Shown here piece after piece: positions 1-7,507 of a stretch of 18,591 nucleotides of DNA (its first letter is position 1; every line of letters starts with the position of its first letter). The translations under genes and the position numbers were made by a program. The stretch comes from Lachnospiraceae bacterium UBA3866. GTDB taxonomy: Bacteria > Bacillota > Clostridia > Lachnospirales > Lachnospiraceae. Location: NCBI GenBank assembly GCA_002392345.1, contig DGGU01000051.1:1-18591 (forward strand). Reading direction: 5' to 3'. The notes under the pieces were generated by a model that ran no database searches, was not told the origin of the DNA, and saw only the letters and a program-made list of their open reading frames with translations.

Positions 1-1615
1 CATTGCCAAGAGACTTACTCATCTTACGACCAAGTTCATCTCGAACAATGCCGTGTATAAGTACTTCTTTAAATGGTGACTTCCCAGTCTGCTCGATTCC
101 AGAGAAAACCATCCTTATAACCCAGAAGAATATGATATCATATCCTGTAACAAGTACATCTGTAGGATAGAAATATCTATATCTTGGATCTTCAGTATCT
201 GGCCAACCAAGAGTTGAGAAAGGCCATAGAGCTGATGAAAACCAAGTATCTAAAGTGTCTTCGTCTTGATATATATTGGTGCTACCGCAATGTTCACATT
301 TTGTAACAGTATCTTCTGATACAGTCATGTGTCCGCAATCCTTACAATAAAATACTGGCATCCGATGCCCCCACCATATCTGCCTTGATATACACCAATC
401 TTTTATATTCTCAAGCCAATGCAAGTAGATATTTGAAAAGTTCTCTGGAACAAATTTAAGTTTCCCTTCTTTCAATACATCTATTGCTGGCTTTGCAAGT
501 GTCTCCATCTTTACAAACCATTGGTCTTTGACCATAGGTTCTATATTAGTATGACACCTATCATGAGTTCCCACATTATGCTTATATGGCTCTATCTTCT
601 CTATAAATCCTCCTACTTTCAAGTCTTCTACTATAATCTTCCTGCACTCTACTCTATCAAGTCCATCATACTTACTATCCTTAAATACAATGTGAGCACT
701 ATCATCAAGTATCTGTATTTCTTTTAGATTATGTCTCTTTCCCACCTCAAAGTCATTTGGATCATGGCAAGGTGTCATCTTAACAAAGCCTGTACCAAAC
801 TCCATATCAACATATGAGTCAGCTATGATTTCTAACTTTCTGCCTACAAGTGGTAGGATCAAAGTTTTACCAACTATGTCTTTATATCTATCATCATCAG
901 GGTTGACAGCAACTGCTGTATCACCAAGCATAGTCTCAGGTCTTGTGGTAGCTACAACTATATAATTCTTACCGCCTACCGTATCATTCTTATCTTCAAA
1001 ATAATATCTTATATGATAAAGGGCACCTTCTTGTTCTTCATAATTGACTTCTGCATCAGATATAGTTGTATGGCATTCTGGGCACCAGTTAATAATCTTC
1101 TTTCCTTTATATATAAGACCCTTATCATATAGTTCTTTGAAAGTCTTAAGAACCGCCTTACTACATCCTTCATCCATGGTGAAGCGAAGCTTTGACCAAT
1201 CGCAACTTGCTCCCATCTTTTTCTGCTGCTCTATTATATTCCCTTCATACTTTTCTTTCCAAGCCCAAGCTTCTTTCATAAAAAGATCTCGCCCAAGTGT
1301 GTGTTTGTCTTTACCTTCAGATTTTAATTTCTCTACAACTTTAACTTCAGTAGAAATCGCAGCATGATCAGTGCCAGGTTGCCATAAAGCCTCATAACCC
1401 TTCATCCTCTTATATCTTATAAGAGTATCTTGAAGACTTATATCAAGTGCATGGCCCATGTGAAGCTTGCCTGTTATATTAGGCGGAGGCATAATGATAG
1501 TATAAGGTTTCTTATTAGGATTTGGATTTGCAGCAAAAGAATCACTCTTCATCCATTTATCATAGATGTTATTTTCTATTGCTTTCGGATTATAATTTTT
1601 CTCTAACTCTTGCAT
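1..1615 (-). CDS. valS: Valyl-tRNA synthetase, N-terminal 538 residues (runs off window)
   Basis: Cytosolic enzyme that charges tRNA-Val with valine using ATP. Translating the minus strand from ATG 1615-1613 gives an open frame to the window edge. The class I signature HMGH is at residues 52-55, preceded by PPPNITGKL. The editing-domain motif TTRPETMLGDTAV and the segment DTLDTWFSSALWPFSTLGW are present, as is a CxxC pair (CKDCG and CEHCG). The KMSKS loop at residues 531-535 is the last thing visible. The family is about 880 residues, so the anticodon-binding and C-terminal coiled-coil parts lie outside. The start is 4 bases after the stop of the TPR-like gene, and its weak ribosome site (AGG) lies inside that gene, so translation is probably coupled. 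No T-box leader, common before Firmicute valS, lies directly upstream. Identification is secure. Confidence 0.97.
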   Translation of the reverse strand, partial: MQELEKNYNPKAIENNIYDKWMKSDSFAANPNPNKKPYTIIMPPPNITGKLHMGHALDISLQDTLIRYKRMKGYEALWQPGTDHAAISTEVKVVEKLKSEGKDKHTLGRDLFMKEAWAWKEKYEGNIIEQQKKMGASCDWSKLRFTMDEGCSKAVLKTFKELYDKGLIYKGKKIINWCPECHTTISDAEVNYEEQEGALYHIRYYFEDKNDTVGGKNYIVVATTRPETMLGDTAVAVNPDDDRYKDIVGKTLILPLVGRKLEIIADSYVDMEFGTGFVKMTPCHDPNDFEVGKRHNLKEIQILDDSAHIVFKDSKYDGLDRVECRKIIVEDLKVGGFIEKIEPYKHNVGTHDRCHTNIEPMVKDQWFVKMETLAKPAIDVLKEGKLKFVPENFSNIYLHWLENIKDWCISRQIWWGHRMPVFYCKDCGHMTVSEDTVTKCEHCGSTNIYQDEDTLDTWFSSALWPFSTLGWPDTEDPRYRYFYPTDVLVTGYDIIFFWVIRMVFSGIEQTGKSPFKEVLIHGIVRDELGRKMSKSLGN

Positions 1616-1619
1616 AAGA

Positions 1620-2399
1620 CTAACCTATATAACGATATTTTTCTTTCCAGATTTTAATTCTAGTAGATATATTTTCTTTGACTCTATCTTGTCCCATAAG
1701 GAAGATCTCTTCGATATTTCTAAGTTCGTCACTTCTTCTAACTTTGATTATACGACTAACTATCTCATATTCCCAGTCAGCAAGTAACTCGTCACTTATG
1801 TTGCTCTCATACTCATAGATTTTATTGACATTGCCACCAAGTTTCAGAGAATAATAAGCTTCTCTTAAGTCTTCTATATTGCCCGTCCTATGGTAAAGCT
1901 TTCCAAGATAATCAGCAGCTATATCATAGAATTGTAATTTCGCATAACAAAATGCAAGATTCCTTAACGCTATATCATCTTCTTTCATAATTTTAGAATA
2001 CTGAGTTATAGCTTTCTCATATTTTTTTAAATTAAAGAGTTTATCGCCAGCCTTATGTATGTATTCATTGGCAGGCAATGATAAAAGTTCAAGAAGTTCC
2101 AATCTAAATTTATATACTTCATCTTCATTATAATAATTAGAATTGAGAAGGATGTGCGTTAGTATGCTTGCGAGATTCTCTTTTTTGTTATACATCTCAT
2201 TGATGTCACTTGCGAGTTTTGTAAAGCCAAGCGTCTTATCCATATATACTATAAGATTCTTAGTGATAAAGCTGTTGGATATGAGAATTGCATAGTTGAA
2301 TATAAAATACGCAAGCTCCTGCATAGATTTTATGTGCAGATCTGCTTCTTTAATATAGTAGGAATTATTTTTAGTTTTTCCACAATATATTATAGCCAT
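1620..2399 (-). CDS. TPR-like protein of the DUF5717/Hsp70-like cluster
   Basis: A 259-residue, mostly helical, probably cytosolic protein with no signal peptide or membrane segment. Residues about 112-190 read as two to three TPR-like helix pairs, for example AGDKLFNLKKYEKAITQYSK followed by ALRNLAFCYAKLQFYDIAADYLGKLYH. The first 100 residues are less regular and I do not recognise them. TPR domains usually bind other proteins and are common partners of Hsp70 proteins; the upstream gene encodes an Hsp70-like protein. Its ATG overlaps the stop of that gene by one base (TAATG), and valS follows after 4 bases, so this is an operon with coupled translation. The TPR assignment is fairly sure. A role as adaptor for the neighbouring proteins is inference. 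Confidence 0.8.
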   Translation of the reverse strand: MAIIYCGKTKNNSYYIKEADLHIKSMQELAYFIFNYAILISNSFITKNLIVYMDKTLGFTKLASDINEMYNKKENLASILTHILLNSNYYNEDEVYKFRLELLELLSLPANEYIHKAGDKLFNLKKYEKAITQYSKIMKEDDIALRNLAFCYAKLQFYDIAADYLGKLYHRTGNIEDLREAYYSLKLGGNVNKIYEYESNISDELLADWEYEIVSRIIKVRRSDELRNIEEIFLMGQDRVKENISTRIKIWKEKYRYIG

Positions 2400-3604
2400 T
2401 ACAACTGTATCTCCATTGGAGGAAGATTTTCAAATGTTGGTTCATAGAATTCTCCAAAGCCTCTATCAGTAATAGTCACTTGCAAGAAGTTTTGCTGAGT
2501 AAATGTAAGACTAACTTCAAATTCATTCGTCTTATCCTTTCTTAGCATATTACTGCCAGGTATTGGCACTGTAAAGTCCTTAATAACGCCCTCTATGACC
2601 TTCAAATATTCAAATTTTATCTCCTTTTCATCATCAGCGATGACATTAAAAGCATAATTATTTATATTGAGCCACTCACTTCCAGGTTCAACAAGTTCCA
2701 CATATTCTTCATTAGGACTAACCCTCGCATAGACTCGTAGTGCTATCTCTGTTCTTGCATCGCTAATTAAGACCACATCGGTATTAAAGTTATCATTTAA
2801 AATATCTTTAGATAATAAGGTTGCTGACTTAGCAAAAAAGTTTATATCAGTATCAACTTCTGTTACGCTACATACAAAGGTCATAAACTCTCTATATGAA
2901 GAGGCATCCTTAAATCCTACACCAGATAAGATTATATTATTGTAAGCAACTTCTTTTATGCATTCTTTTGCAAACTCACACAAAAGATTATCGCAAACTT
3001 TCTTGCCTGTCTCACCAGATAAAAGATCGAGCGGAAGTGACAGATGTTCTTTTTTATTGACCTTCCAATACTCTGTCCTATCTTCAGCCCTATATCTTAT
3101 AAGTTCATAATATGTAAGAGCTTTTTCTGTAAAATCAAAAAGTGCTATAGGGTTGTCATAATAACTACTGTCTTTTGATTTTATATATGAGATGAATGCT
3201 TCACTATAAGTGGTCACTTTATACATATTAGGATCATCAAAGTTATCTTTAAGTGCTCCAAGAAGTTTGCTTAAGATCTTGATATTATTATTGCGAACTA
3301 CGATAGTCACAAACTCTATATCACTATATCTCAAAAATAGATTATTCATAAATATACGAGTGAGTGCCTTGGCATCAAAGTTTGCATCGCCTATCTTAGC
3401 ATTGCCATCGTTTTCAAGAAGATAATATAATTTATCGATAACTATGTCTGTGTTATCTACATTCTCGATTCTCGCTTCATCTCCAATAAACCAATTGTTG
3501 TTGACAAGATTTCTTCCTATAGCGAAAGGGATCTCAACAATTGTCTCATCAAGGTTGTTGCTCACATATACAAAATCTTCATCTACGCTTATACCTAAGA
3601 TCAT
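2399..3604 (-). CDS. Hsp70/actin-like protein, DUF5716-like, degenerate nucleotide site
   Basis: A 401-residue soluble protein. It shows a run of segments in Hsp70 order: an N-terminal beta strand GISVDEDFVYV (4-14, where Hsp70 has GIDLGTT), FIGDEAR (39-45, Hsp70 VGDAAK), SEAFISY (134-140, Hsp70 EPTAAAL), ALFDFTEKALTYYEL (154-168, phosphate-2 position), IILSGVGF (224-231, adenosine-motif position) and FFAKSATLLS (256-265, Hsp70 FAKGAA). The phosphate-binding glycines and catalytic residues are not obvious, so ATP hydrolysis is doubtful. Residues about 285-401 are beta-rich and may correspond to a substrate-binding domain. From memory this matches the Lachnospiraceae family DUF5716. The start ATG overlaps the DUF5717 stop by four bases (ATGA). 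Function is unknown; a chaperone-like or scaffold role is inference. Confidence 0.75.
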   Translation of the reverse strand: MILGISVDEDFVYVSNNLDETIVEIPFAIGRNLVNNNWFIGDEARIENVDNTDIVIDKLYYLLENDGNAKIGDANFDAKALTRIFMNNLFLRYSDIEFVTIVVRNNNIKILSKLLGALKDNFDDPNMYKVTTYSEAFISYIKSKDSSYYDNPIALFDFTEKALTYYELIRYRAEDRTEYWKVNKKEHLSLPLDLLSGETGKKVCDNLLCEFAKECIKEVAYNNIILSGVGFKDASSYREFMTFVCSVTEVDTDINFFAKSATLLSKDILNDNFNTDVVLISDARTEIALRVYARVSPNEEYVELVEPGSEWLNINNYAFNVIADDEKEIKFEYLKVIEGVIKDFTVPIPGSNMLRKDKTNEFEVSLTFTQQNFLQVTITDRGFGEFYEPTFENLPPMEIQL

Positions 3605-6384
3605 ATTGAAAACATTCCTTTAGATATCTCTTGTTTCTCTGCCATCTCCATAACTACTTTTTTAAGTCCATCAAGATTCTCTCTGTCAAGACAGACTATA
3701 GCATCATTGACATAGTCAAAGGTACTTCTCTGCTTTCCACTTCTTGGATACTCAAAGTCATAGTTTTCATCATACACCAAGGTCCCTGACGCAAGGATCC
3801 CACTTGATGGATCTGTGGCATTGATTATATCATAATTGATAATCTCATTTTTAAATACTGTAATTTTCTTGACATATATATTCATGAACATCTTATTGAG
3901 TTCAACTTCTTTCTTCTCTTCCACACCGCTAATTGAAAGTATAGCCTTAGGTACAAAGTCTTTACTTGCATGATACTCTATGTATTCTTTGTTCATGATA
4001 CTGTAAGGCATCTTCATATGTTTATTGATATTTTTATAATATGCAAATACATAGTCAGTATTTAGAAGTCTCTCCATTGATTTTATAAGAAGCCTTCTAT
4101 ACTCATTGTTACTAAGTGATTTTATAGTAGATATGTATTTTGTCATAGCAAAAAGGAATATAATAGGCATATCGGCATCTATCTCATTAAAATGCGCTCC
4201 CATATATTCGGATAATTTATCAAAATACTCGCTTTCAGTCTCTTTTTCATCAAGCATATAATCGGTTGCTTTCTTATTAAGATATGCAACCTGAAGATTG
4301 ATGTCATCGCTATCGCTTGGGATATAGCTATCATATGCATGGTCTAGGTACCTCACATCATTACACTCAAGTGCAAAAAGTAGTATCTTTTTCGCCATAT
4401 AGCTACTATCAAGATTGATTGCATTGAGTGCATCCATTACTACTACCATATTGTCGATAGAACCAAGATATTGATTAGACATATAATTACATAGTTTTGG
4501 GTCTCTTGCGCCTTGCTTTATAAACTTCAATATATCATTGATTAATTTTGGGCGAGTGCCCTCATCGCCTATGTCGATGCATTTTGAGAAAAGCATAAGT
4601 AGATCATTTTCATCCATAATGTCAAATCCAAATACAGCAACCTTATTATAGACATATCTATACTCACCAATTGAGAATAACACTTTTATGAGTTTCTTTT
4701 TATATTCAAGTTCTAATCTATCAAAAGGTAATTTAAGTAAGTACACTTTATCATCATCGCTTATAGCGCTTGATTCTAAAATGGTATTATAAAAATAATT
4801 GATAATCTTTTTGGTAAATGAATCTTTGATTACGGGATTGATCTTAATCCTTGATTCAAGTTCTCTTATCTCATCAACTTCATAATCTCTTGTTAGATTA
4901 GCAATCTCATTGAGTTTGATTATTTTCGTCATGTCGATTATATCTTTCTGAGCATAGTTCTCTATAATATATTTCTCAAGATCCTTTCTGTCAAAAAGTG
5001 ATCTTATGTCTACATTCTCAAGATAGAATCTATTACCATAGATATCTTCATAAAGCATGATATATGAATCAAAAAATATAGGAACATAGGCTATGCCATT
5101 GATGACATCGTATTTCGTTTCCTTTTCAGCCTCTGCATATTTTATTATAGTCTTGCGGATATTTGGATTGTGAATTATAATCTTATGGCTTCTAAGTAGA
5201 TATAATATATTGTTGCAATTATTTTCATTGATTATATTGATGCTTAGTACTTTATCATATATTTTAATTAGCGACTCTGTGATTCTATTTTGGTATATGC
5301 GAGAAATTGCATATTCTATGATCTCGGCACTATACATCTTATAAACGCTGTCTGTCTCATCAAATGTTGCAATGATATTCTCATATAGTCTTGCTTTGTC
5401 ATCGAAAGAATACTTCTGATCATCGAAGTAATATCTATATAGATAAAGGGGCAACTTATATGCATAGTTTTCTGGTATAGACATAAGGAACTTATCATAT
5501 ATACCACTGATGTTAGATCCCTTTTCCACTACTCTTAAATATATCTTAAATGCTGTCTCACTAACATAATTGTTGCGAACGCACATAGAAGCAAGAACAT
5601 TGATTAATTCTTTATCTTCTATCATATCGACAAGCGCAATAGACTCATTAACTATCTCAGTATTAATTTTTTCACTTCGAAGCACATTACTACCATAGCT
5701 TATCGCTTCAAGTACTTCGTCGTTATCTTTAACTTTTTCAAGGTCAATATTATCTAAAGTATCATCTATATATCTTTTTACTATCTCATCATCAAGATTT
5801 CCAAATAAATGCACAACATCCACACTAAAGGCTTTAAAGAACTCTATGATGGCGATATTGACATTGCTACCTTTACATAGGCCTTCATAAAGCCCCATGG
5901 TAAACTCATCTTGCATAAATGGCGCTTTAACAAAATCCAAGTTGGTAAATAAGGCTCTTGCAGTATCAAAGTTTGAGCTTAAATAATCATAGTAGTCTGT
6001 AATAGTCATAAGAGAGCTAATCGTTCTCTCGGTATTGCTCGCAATAATTGCATATGAATAAGGGATCTCAAGCATACCAACATTAGAAACTATAAATATA
6101 GTCCCTTCTACTTTGTCTCCATCTTTAAGGTTAGTGGCATCAATTGTGAATGAGATTTCAGCAGTCTTACCGCTTATAGTAGAGCTCTTAAGCGTAACCC
6201 TATTATTGTCAGAGTATACGTTGCCGTCCATTTCCTGTTCTCTCTCATTAAAAACGCTAAAGTGATCTTCATACTTTTTGTCTTTTTCCAACTCAAAAGT
6301 AATTGATCTCACCCTTGAAGAAAGTGCATTATCAATTTTAATACAGGTGCCACCCGCAAGTTGCACCACTCTATCATATTGCAT
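3601..6384 (-). CDS. DUF5717-like large helical-repeat protein of unknown function
   Basis: A 927-residue protein without signal peptide or clear membrane helices. Residues 1-117 are beta-rich and end in VEGTIFIVSNVGMLEIPYSY, like an Ig-type sandwich. About 118-810 are predominantly helical and resemble a long alpha-solenoid of irregular repeats. About 814-927 return to a beta-rich domain (ILSISGVEEKKEVEL onward) and a final helix. I recall this architecture as DUF5717, seen in Lachnospiraceae. The reading frame is open upstream to a TTG at 6420, but I chose ATG 6384-6382 because a consensus promoter lies between and predicts a transcript starting at 6384-6385. There is no Shine-Dalgarno sequence, so the mRNA is probably leaderless. 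It is the first gene of the operon and probably a large binding platform for the two small downstream proteins (inference). Confidence 0.78.
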   Translation of the reverse strand: MQYDRVVQLAGGTCIKIDNALSSRVRSITFELEKDKKYEDHFSVFNEREQEMDGNVYSDNNRVTLKSSTISGKTAEISFTIDATNLKDGDKVEGTIFIVSNVGMLEIPYSYAIIASNTERTISSLMTITDYYDYLSSNFDTARALFTNLDFVKAPFMQDEFTMGLYEGLCKGSNVNIAIIEFFKAFSVDVVHLFGNLDDEIVKRYIDDTLDNIDLEKVKDNDEVLEAISYGSNVLRSEKINTEIVNESIALVDMIEDKELINVLASMCVRNNYVSETAFKIYLRVVEKGSNISGIYDKFLMSIPENYAYKLPLYLYRYYFDDQKYSFDDKARLYENIIATFDETDSVYKMYSAEIIEYAISRIYQNRITESLIKIYDKVLSINIINENNCNNILYLLRSHKIIIHNPNIRKTIIKYAEAEKETKYDVINGIAYVPIFFDSYIMLYEDIYGNRFYLENVDIRSLFDRKDLEKYIIENYAQKDIIDMTKIIKLNEIANLTRDYEVDEIRELESRIKINPVIKDSFTKKIINYFYNTILESSAISDDDKVYLLKLPFDRLELEYKKKLIKVLFSIGEYRYVYNKVAVFGFDIMDENDLLMLFSKCIDIGDEGTRPKLINDILKFIKQGARDPKLCNYMSNQYLGSIDNMVVVMDALNAINLDSSYMAKKILLFALECNDVRYLDHAYDSYIPSDSDDINLQVAYLNKKATDYMLDEKETESEYFDKLSEYMGAHFNEIDADMPIIFLFAMTKYISTIKSLSNNEYRRLLIKSMERLLNTDYVFAYYKNINKHMKMPYSIMNKEYIEYHASKDFVPKAILSISGVEEKKEVELNKMFMNIYVKKITVFKNEIINYDIINATDPSSGILASGTLVYDENYDFEYPRSGKQRSTFDYVNDAIVCLDRENLDGLKKVVMEMAEKQEISKGMFSI

Positions 6385-6420
6385 AGTATCTATTATAACC
6401 AAATATAACCCATTTTGCAA
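6385..6420 (-). promoter_or_regulatory. Sigma-A-type promoter for the DUF5717 operon, predicted leaderless
   Basis: Read on the minus strand, the -35 box TTGCAA (6415-6420), a 17-bp spacer and the perfect -10 box TATAAT (6392-6397) are followed by 7 bases and then the ATG at 6384. The expected start site is therefore 6385 or 6384, giving a 5' leader of 0-1 base. No AGGAGG-like sequence precedes the ATG, unlike most genes in the window. The -35 box lies 3 bp from the -35 box of the divergent promoter. Confidence 0.7.
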
Positions 6421-6423
6421 GTA

Positions 6424-6459
6424 TTGAAAAATAAGCCTTTTTATAATATAATATACCGG
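6424..6459 (+). promoter_or_regulatory. Sigma-A-type promoter for the DUF4364-like gene, predicted leaderless
   Basis: The -35 box TTGAAA (6424-6429), a 17-bp spacer and the perfect -10 box TATAAT (6447-6452) place the start site at 6459-6460, on the ATG at 6460. The bases before the ATG (ATACCGG) contain no ribosome-binding site. This promoter is back to back with that of the DUF5717 operon, so two polymerases could not occupy both at once. Confidence 0.7.
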
Positions 6460-6975
6460 ATGTCGACTTATAATCCAAAAAATGAAATAAAACTTATGAT
6501 TCTCTATATGCTAAGTAATGTAAGTTTCTCGCTCAACCACGAAAACTTGAGCAATTTTTTTCTTGATAAATATACATCCTTTATCGCCTTCCAAGAGATA
6601 CTTGCAGACCTTGTAGACACGAAGCTCGTAGACGAATATAAAACCAAAACATCTATATTCTATAAAGCCACAAGCGATGGCATAGAGGCATTAAATTCAT
6701 TTATAGACGACATATCTGCTGAACATAAAGCCGAACTTGACGAATATATAAAGAAAAATAAGTTTAGACTTAAAGAGGAATCTATAATCAAGGCCAACTA
6801 TACTGATAGTTCTGAAGGGAATTACAAAGTAGAGCTTGAGATTAACGAAAATAAAGATGAATCTTTCAAATTAGAAATAAGTGTCCCAACTCTTGACGCT
6901 GCTATAACCATGTGCGAGAACTTTAAAGACAAGGCTAAAAACATATATACATATGTTATAAGACAATTACTATAA
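6460..6975 (+). CDS. DUF4364-like winged-helix protein, putative transcription regulator
   Basis: A 171-residue protein. Residues 1-80 fit a winged helix-turn-helix: helices around IKLMILYMLSNVS, LNHENLSNFFLDKY and FIAFQEILADLVDTKLVDEY, then a wing-like turn FYKATSDGIEALNSF. The second half alternates beta strands (YKVELEINENKDESFKLEIS) with a final helix. This is the layout I recall for DUF4364 of Clostridia. A frame extension to TTG 6415 exists, but ATG 6460 fits both the protein start (MSTYNPKNEIKLM) and the promoter. The gene diverges from the DUF5717 operon across 75 bp holding overlapping promoters, so it may regulate itself and that operon (inference). No ligand-binding or metal motif is visible. 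Confidence 0.75.
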   Translation: MSTYNPKNEIKLMILYMLSNVSFSLNHENLSNFFLDKYTSFIAFQEILADLVDTKLVDEYKTKTSIFYKATSDGIEALNSFIDDISAEHKAELDEYIKKNKFRLKEESIIKANYTDSSEGNYKVELEINENKDESFKLEISVPTLDAAITMCENFKDKAKNIYTYVIRQLL

Positions 6976-6976
6976 G

Positions 6977-7012
6977 TTATAGGTTATGGGTTCTATAATT
7001 TTCTAATTTTTT
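6977..7012 (+). terminator. Possible weak terminator after the DUF4364-like gene
   Basis: An inverted repeat TTATAG (6977-6982) / CTATAA (6993-6998) with a 10-base loop starts 2 bases past the stop and is followed by T-rich sequence. The stem is short and AU-rich, so termination may be incomplete. Confidence 0.3.
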
Positions 7013-7033
7013 CATTTTTTTTCAAAAAAATAC

Positions 7034-7062
7034 TTGAATATTATTTTAATATATGATATATT
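7034..7062 (+). promoter_or_regulatory. Sigma-A-type promoter for the 121-residue gene
   Basis: TTGAAT (7034-7039), a 17-bp spacer and TATATT (7057-7062) predict a start near 7069. This leaves a leader of about 32 bases with a GAGGG ribosome site at 7091-7095. The surrounding 125-bp gap is very A+T-rich, so chance matches are possible, but the spacing is ideal. Confidence 0.5.
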
Positions 7063-7100
7063 ATGTAAGTTAATAAAATATATTTACATAGAGGGCATGT

Positions 7101-7466
7101 ATGTATAAATGGGTAAAGGGTAACTCATATAATAGAGTTGCCACTATATATTCTGGTAACATAACACTTAATGTACCATGTATCAATTTCTTCAATGGCG
7201 CTAAATGGTGTGTTATCGGTATAGATTACGATAATAAGAAAATAGGCATAAAGGTCGTTACGAAGGAAGACATCGAAAATAAGACCTTTCCTGATGACGC
7301 TATCAACAAAGTATCTATAGGTAAATCTTTTATAAGAATATGTAACAAATCAATCATAAAAGAGATATCTAAAACTACCAAAAAAGGTGCTAAAGGTGAC
7401 AAATATCCTGTAACTTTCAATCAGAAGGAAAAACTCCTTGAAATTGATCTTAATTCCACATTATAA
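7101..7466 (+). CDS. Unrecognised small basic protein (121 residues)
   Basis: I do not recognise this protein. It is soluble, with no signal peptide, membrane helix or cysteine cluster (single cysteines are at CINFF, WCVIG and ICNKS). It reads as alternating beta strands, for example VATIYSGNITLNV, WCVIGIDYDNKKIGIKVV and VSIGKSFIRICNK. A lysine-rich stretch (KTTKKGAKGDK) precedes a final strand pair. The start ATG 7101 is fixed by GAGGG at 7091-7095, because the overlapping ATG at 7097 reaches a stop after two more codons. It has its own promoter and an efficient terminator, so it appears to be a single-gene unit. Coding status is supported by the ribosome site, terminator and ordinary composition. 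Its function is not inferable from the sequence. Confidence 0.8.
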   Translation: MYKWVKGNSYNRVATIYSGNITLNVPCINFFNGAKWCVIGIDYDNKKIGIKVVTKEDIENKTFPDDAINKVSIGKSFIRICNKSIIKEISKTTKKGAKGDKYPVTFNQKEKLLEIDLNSTL

Positions 7467-7492
7467 AAACCGCCAATTAGGGCGGTTTTTTT
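7465..7492. terminator. Bidirectional intrinsic terminator between convergent genes
   Basis: CCGCC (7470-7474) / GGCGG (7481-7485) with loop AATTAG is extended by A65-69 pairing with T86-90. It gives a T-run on both strands, so it can end the 121-residue gene (plus) and glnN (minus, stop 15 bp away). Confidence 0.93.
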
Positions 7493-7507
7493 ATGTTTTG
7501 TCCTATC

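Noticed and set aside
1044..1367. 107-residue plus-strand frame
   Set aside because: It is antisense to the securely identified valS.
6385..6420. TTG-initiated 12-residue extension of the DUF5717-like protein
   Set aside because: The TTG is the -35 box of the predicted promoter, and the ATG at 6384 lies at the predicted start site.
6415..6459. TTG-initiated N-terminal extension of the DUF4364-like gene
   Set aside because: It would run through the -35 and -10 boxes, and ATG 6460 gives a normal family N-terminus.
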